Shown here: in pieces, positions 5,310 through 6,919 of the stretch
Numbering within the stretch: position 1 is the stretch's first letter
Layout: each line of letters begins with the position of its first letter
Assembly (NCBI GenBank): GCA_030838305.1
Contig: JAUTWY010000548.1
Span: forward strand, 1 to 6,919
Length of the DNA stretch: 6,919 nucleotides
Reading direction: 5' to 3'
Source: Acidobacteriaceae bacterium
GTDB taxonomy: Bacteria > Acidobacteriota > Terriglobia > Terriglobales > Acidobacteriaceae
Translations under genes and position numbers: made by a program
The notes under the pieces: generated by a model
Seen by the model: the letters and a program-made list of their open reading frames with translations, nothing else
What the model was told of the DNA's origin: nothing
Database searches by the model: none

Positions 5310-5921
5310 TCACGAAGTAAACAGATGCCCGAGCTTTTCTTTCTTGGTCTTGAGGTATTCTTCGGCATGGGGGCTGGGCGTGACTTCGCATGGTACCCGC
5401 TCCACCACTTCAATGCCTGAGCGCTGCAGAGCCTCGACCTTGTCAGGATTGTTTGAGAGCAGCCGCACTCTGGTGACGCCCAACGTCTTCAGCATCTCAC
5501 CGGGCAACGCAAAGTCCCGCTGGTCGGCCTTGAAGCCCAACCGCTCATTGGCCTCTACCGTGTCCAGACCAGCATCCTGCAGCGCATAAGCTTGCAGCTT
5601 CGCCATAAGGCCGATGCCCCGGCCCTCCTGCTGTTCGTAAATCAGGATTCCTGCGCCTTCGTCGCGAATCATAGCGAGCGCCATCTCGAGCTGCTGCCGG
5701 CAATCGCAGCGTAGCGAATGAAAAACGTCGCCGGTAAGGCATTGCGAGTGAACGCGGACCAGCGGAGGACTTGAGTGAACATCGCCCATGACGAGGGCGA
5801 CAGCTTCTTCGACCTCATCGCTTCCAGTGCCAGACTTGGCGCGAAATCCGTAGATCCGGAACTTGCCCCAGCGAGTAGGAAAATCCGCCGAAGCGACGGG
5901 TTCAAGTCTGTTAGCGGTCAC
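5310..5921 (-). CDS. ribA: GTP cyclohydrolase II (standalone)
   Basis: This enzyme makes the first committed step of riboflavin synthesis, converting GTP to 2,5-diamino-6-ribosylamino-4(3H)-pyrimidinone 5'-phosphate, formate and pyrophosphate in the cytoplasm. The protein has 203 residues, close to the standalone E. coli enzyme. The zinc site is complete: C61 in RVHSQC, then C72 and C74 in LRCDC. QQEGRGIGLMAKLQAYALQD at 97-116 is the GTP-binding signature. TVEANERLGFKADQRDF gives D133 and R135, equivalent to the catalytic Asp/Arg pair. LLSNNPDKVEAL and VERVPCEV complete the fold. There is no fused DHBP synthase (RibB) domain, so that activity must be elsewhere. The start is a GTG at 5921; TAA lies in frame two codons upstream and no Met follows before the conserved core, so it is the only sensible start. 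No Shine-Dalgarno is present; a perfect TATAAT lies six bases upstream. It is 60 bp downstream of the tonB-like gene. Confidence 0.96.
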   Translation of the reverse strand: MTANRLEPVASADFPTRWGKFRIYGFRAKSGTGSDEVEEAVALVMGDVHSSPPLVRVHSQCLTGDVFHSLRCDCRQQLEMALAMIRDEGAGILIYEQQEGRGIGLMAKLQAYALQDAGLDTVEANERLGFKADQRDFALPGEMLKTLGVTRVRLLSNNPDKVEALQRSGIEVVERVPCEVTPSPHAEEYLKTKKEKLGHLFTS

Positions 5922-5927
5922 AGATTA

Positions 5928-5933
5928 ATTATA
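5928..5933 (-). promoter_or_regulatory. Consensus -10 hexamer directly upstream of ribA
   Basis: On the minus strand TATAAT (5933-5928) is followed by TAATCT and then the GTG start codon. A transcript from this hexamer would begin at or next to the GTG, which explains the absent ribosome-binding site. No good -35 is seen at 16-18 bp, and there is no extended TG motif. Confidence 0.55.
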
Positions 5934-5981
5934 GCGGCTGCACCAAGAGGCAAGAGCATACAAGGGCGCGAAAGCTCTCGA

Positions 5982-6686
5982 CTAGCCGCGCGCGTGGAAG
6001 TGAAAGATGGCGTCTTGCTTGGAGGCGATGGCGACTCCGTTGTGTGTGGCGGGATGGAAGTGCCAGTTCTCGAGTGCAGCCAGAACTTTCTGGTCGAGCT
6101 TTGAACCCATACTTTCGAGAACAGTCTTGCGAATAATTTCTCCGCGCTCATCAATCGTAATCTCAACCACCACTCTTCCCTCAGACGGTGGTAATTCCCA
6201 AGGATAAGCAACCGGATCGGACGTAGTGACTGGAAGAGCCGGGCGAATTTCATCGCCATACACCGGACCTCCGGGCAGAGTGCCGTAGGGAAGTCCCGCG
6301 GTCGCTCCGTGACCCATGCGCGAAAGCGTTGCTACTTTTGCATCGTCCTCAACTCCGGATGGAGGAAGATGGACGCTCGGCGGAGCCAGCTTCGCCGGCG
6401 TGGGGATTCGTTTCCAAGTCAGTCTTTCATGTCCGAATCGCTGATGACGATAAACCTCCGTTGCGCGGTCGGACGAACTCGTCGAACTGTCATCGGGCAA
6501 CTGGGTCGGCCAATAAACCTTAGCGAGCACGCGGCCGTTGCGTCCCAACGCAATCGAAGTCGGGTTGAGCAATTGAGGCTCCGGGGCATGCAGCAGCCAC
6601 GCGAATAGCAGGCCATGTAACGCCAGCGAACCCGCCAACACCTTGCGCTGTCTTCTTGATATCTCGGAATTCGATTGCGCAAACAT
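5982..6686 (-). CDS. TonB-family energy transducer protein
   Basis: The protein has 234 residues from an ATG at 6686. A short basic N-terminus (RRQRK at 11-15) leads into one membrane helix at about 16-33 (VLAGSLALHGLLFAWLL). A variable, partly proline-rich periplasmic linker follows (IPTPAKLAPPSVHLPPS at 94-110). The TonB C-terminal domain begins near 160 with YPWELPPSEGRVVVEITIDE and continues to the end: GEIIRKTVLESMGSKLDQKVLAALENWHF and the closing strand DAIFHF. TonB proteins couple the inner-membrane proton gradient, through ExbB-ExbD, to active transport by outer-membrane receptors. No exbB, exbD or receptor gene lies nearby. The linker is short and lacks long Pro-Lys/Pro-Glu repeats, so this may be a stand-alone paralogue with a different partner. 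Weak Shine-Dalgarno-like GGGG is seven bases before the ATG. A good promoter lies about 35-60 bp upstream. Read-through into ribA, 60 bp downstream, is possible. Confidence 0.87.
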   Translation of the reverse strand: MFAQSNSEISRRQRKVLAGSLALHGLLFAWLLHAPEPQLLNPTSIALGRNGRVLAKVYWPTQLPDDSSTSSSDRATEVYRHQRFGHERLTWKRIPTPAKLAPPSVHLPPSGVEDDAKVATLSRMGHGATAGLPYGTLPGGPVYGDEIRPALPVTTSDPVAYPWELPPSEGRVVVEITIDERGEIIRKTVLESMGSKLDQKVLAALENWHFHPATHNGVAIASKQDAIFHFHARG

Positions 6687-6702
6687 CTCTTAGACCCCAG
6701 CC

Positions 6703-6715
6703 GTTAATACTTAAC
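6703..6715. promoter_or_regulatory. AT-rich inverted repeat at the tonB transcription start region
   Basis: GTTAA-TAC-TTAAC is a perfect 5-3-5 inverted repeat. It covers the predicted start point (about 6714) of the tonB-like gene promoter and lies 17 bp before its ATG. A dimeric repressor bound here would block initiation. This is only a candidate; no regulator gene is nearby. Confidence 0.35.
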
Positions 6716-6720
6716 ACTAG

Positions 6721-6749
6721 GTTAGACGCGCGGCCGGGGCGTTCGTCAA
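6721..6749 (-). promoter_or_regulatory. Candidate sigma-70 promoter of the tonB-like gene
   Basis: On the minus strand TTGACG (6749-6744, five of six) and TCTAAC (6726-6721, four of six) are separated by 17 bp. Transcription would start near 6714, giving a leader of about 28 nt. The spacer is very GC-rich. Upstream of the -35, GTTGAG occurs twice at a 10-bp interval (6761-6776). Confidence 0.5.
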
Positions 6750-6814
6750 GGGCCTTTTGGCTCAACAAGTCTCAACTCCGGTAACCGTGCGAATAAGCCA
6801 CAGGGTCGAGATCA

Positions 6815-6847
6815 CTGCTAAAATAAAAGGAACGCTGCTAAAATAAA
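6815..6847 (+). promoter_or_regulatory. Duplicated 13-bp sequence carrying -10-like hexamers upstream of tRNA-Ala
   Basis: CTGCTAAAATAAA occurs at 6815-6827 and again at 6835-6847, a 20-bp period. Each copy holds TAAAAT, which matches five of six -10 consensus bases. The second copy would start transcription near 6851, about 23 nt before the tRNA. I see no clear -35 for either copy. The AT-rich patch stands out from its GC-rich surroundings. Confidence 0.45.
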
Positions 6848-6873
6848 TTGGCAAGCAGCAATCCATCCCGCGT

Positions 6874-6919
<46 letters not shown>

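Noticed and set aside
5953..5978. Terminator between the tonB-like gene and ribA
   Set aside because: AGAGC/GCTCT gives only a 5-bp stem with a 16-nt loop and no T-run.

Overview
The window looks like ordinary chromosome from an Acidobacteriota-type bacterium (Terriglobia/Koribacter-like). This is an inference from the moderately GC-rich base composition, the gene types (lone TonB-family protein, PolX with a PHP domain, lactonase-fold propeller, Pro/Ala-rich single-pass membrane protein) and a palindrome-rich intergenic repeat. No marker gene settles the taxonomy. I see no transposase, phage gene, CRISPR array or toxin-antitoxin pair.

Layout. On the minus strand, reading right to left from about 3520: a candidate promoter, a structured leader and a cold-shock protein gene (3217-3426); a PolX-family DNA polymerase with a PHP nuclease domain (1344-3089); an unrecognised single-pass membrane protein (697-1302); and the first 214 codons of an exported beta-propeller lactonase-family protein that runs off the left edge (<1-642). 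The gaps from polX to the lactonase gene are 41 and 54 bp, so those three may share a transcript. The csp-polX gap is 127 bp and could hold its own promoter. Upstream of csp lies a Nudix hydrolase of the ADP-ribose pyrophosphatase type (3561-4181, minus). It diverges from a plus-strand Rossmann/DUF2520 protein (4407-5273) across a 225-bp gap packed with nested inverted repeats. The DUF2520 gene converges on a standalone GTP cyclohydrolase II, ribA (5310-5921, minus). ribA sits 60 bp downstream of a TonB-family energy transducer gene (5982-6686, minus). The right edge carries the first 46 nt of a plus-strand tRNA-Ala with anticodon CGC, divergent from tonB.

Functionally this is mixed housekeeping: DNA repair, cold-shock RNA binding, nucleotide clean-up, riboflavin synthesis, outer-membrane energy transduction and translation. 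I do not see a single pathway joining them. The most interesting signals are non-coding. The csp leader has a perfect 10-bp hairpin whose C-rich loop is complementary to the Shine-Dalgarno sequence. The gap between the Nudix and DUF2520 genes can fold as an outer stem enclosing three hairpins. The ribA gene has a perfect TATAAT six bases before its only possible start codon, which implies a leaderless mRNA. I found no convincing new multi-gene system.
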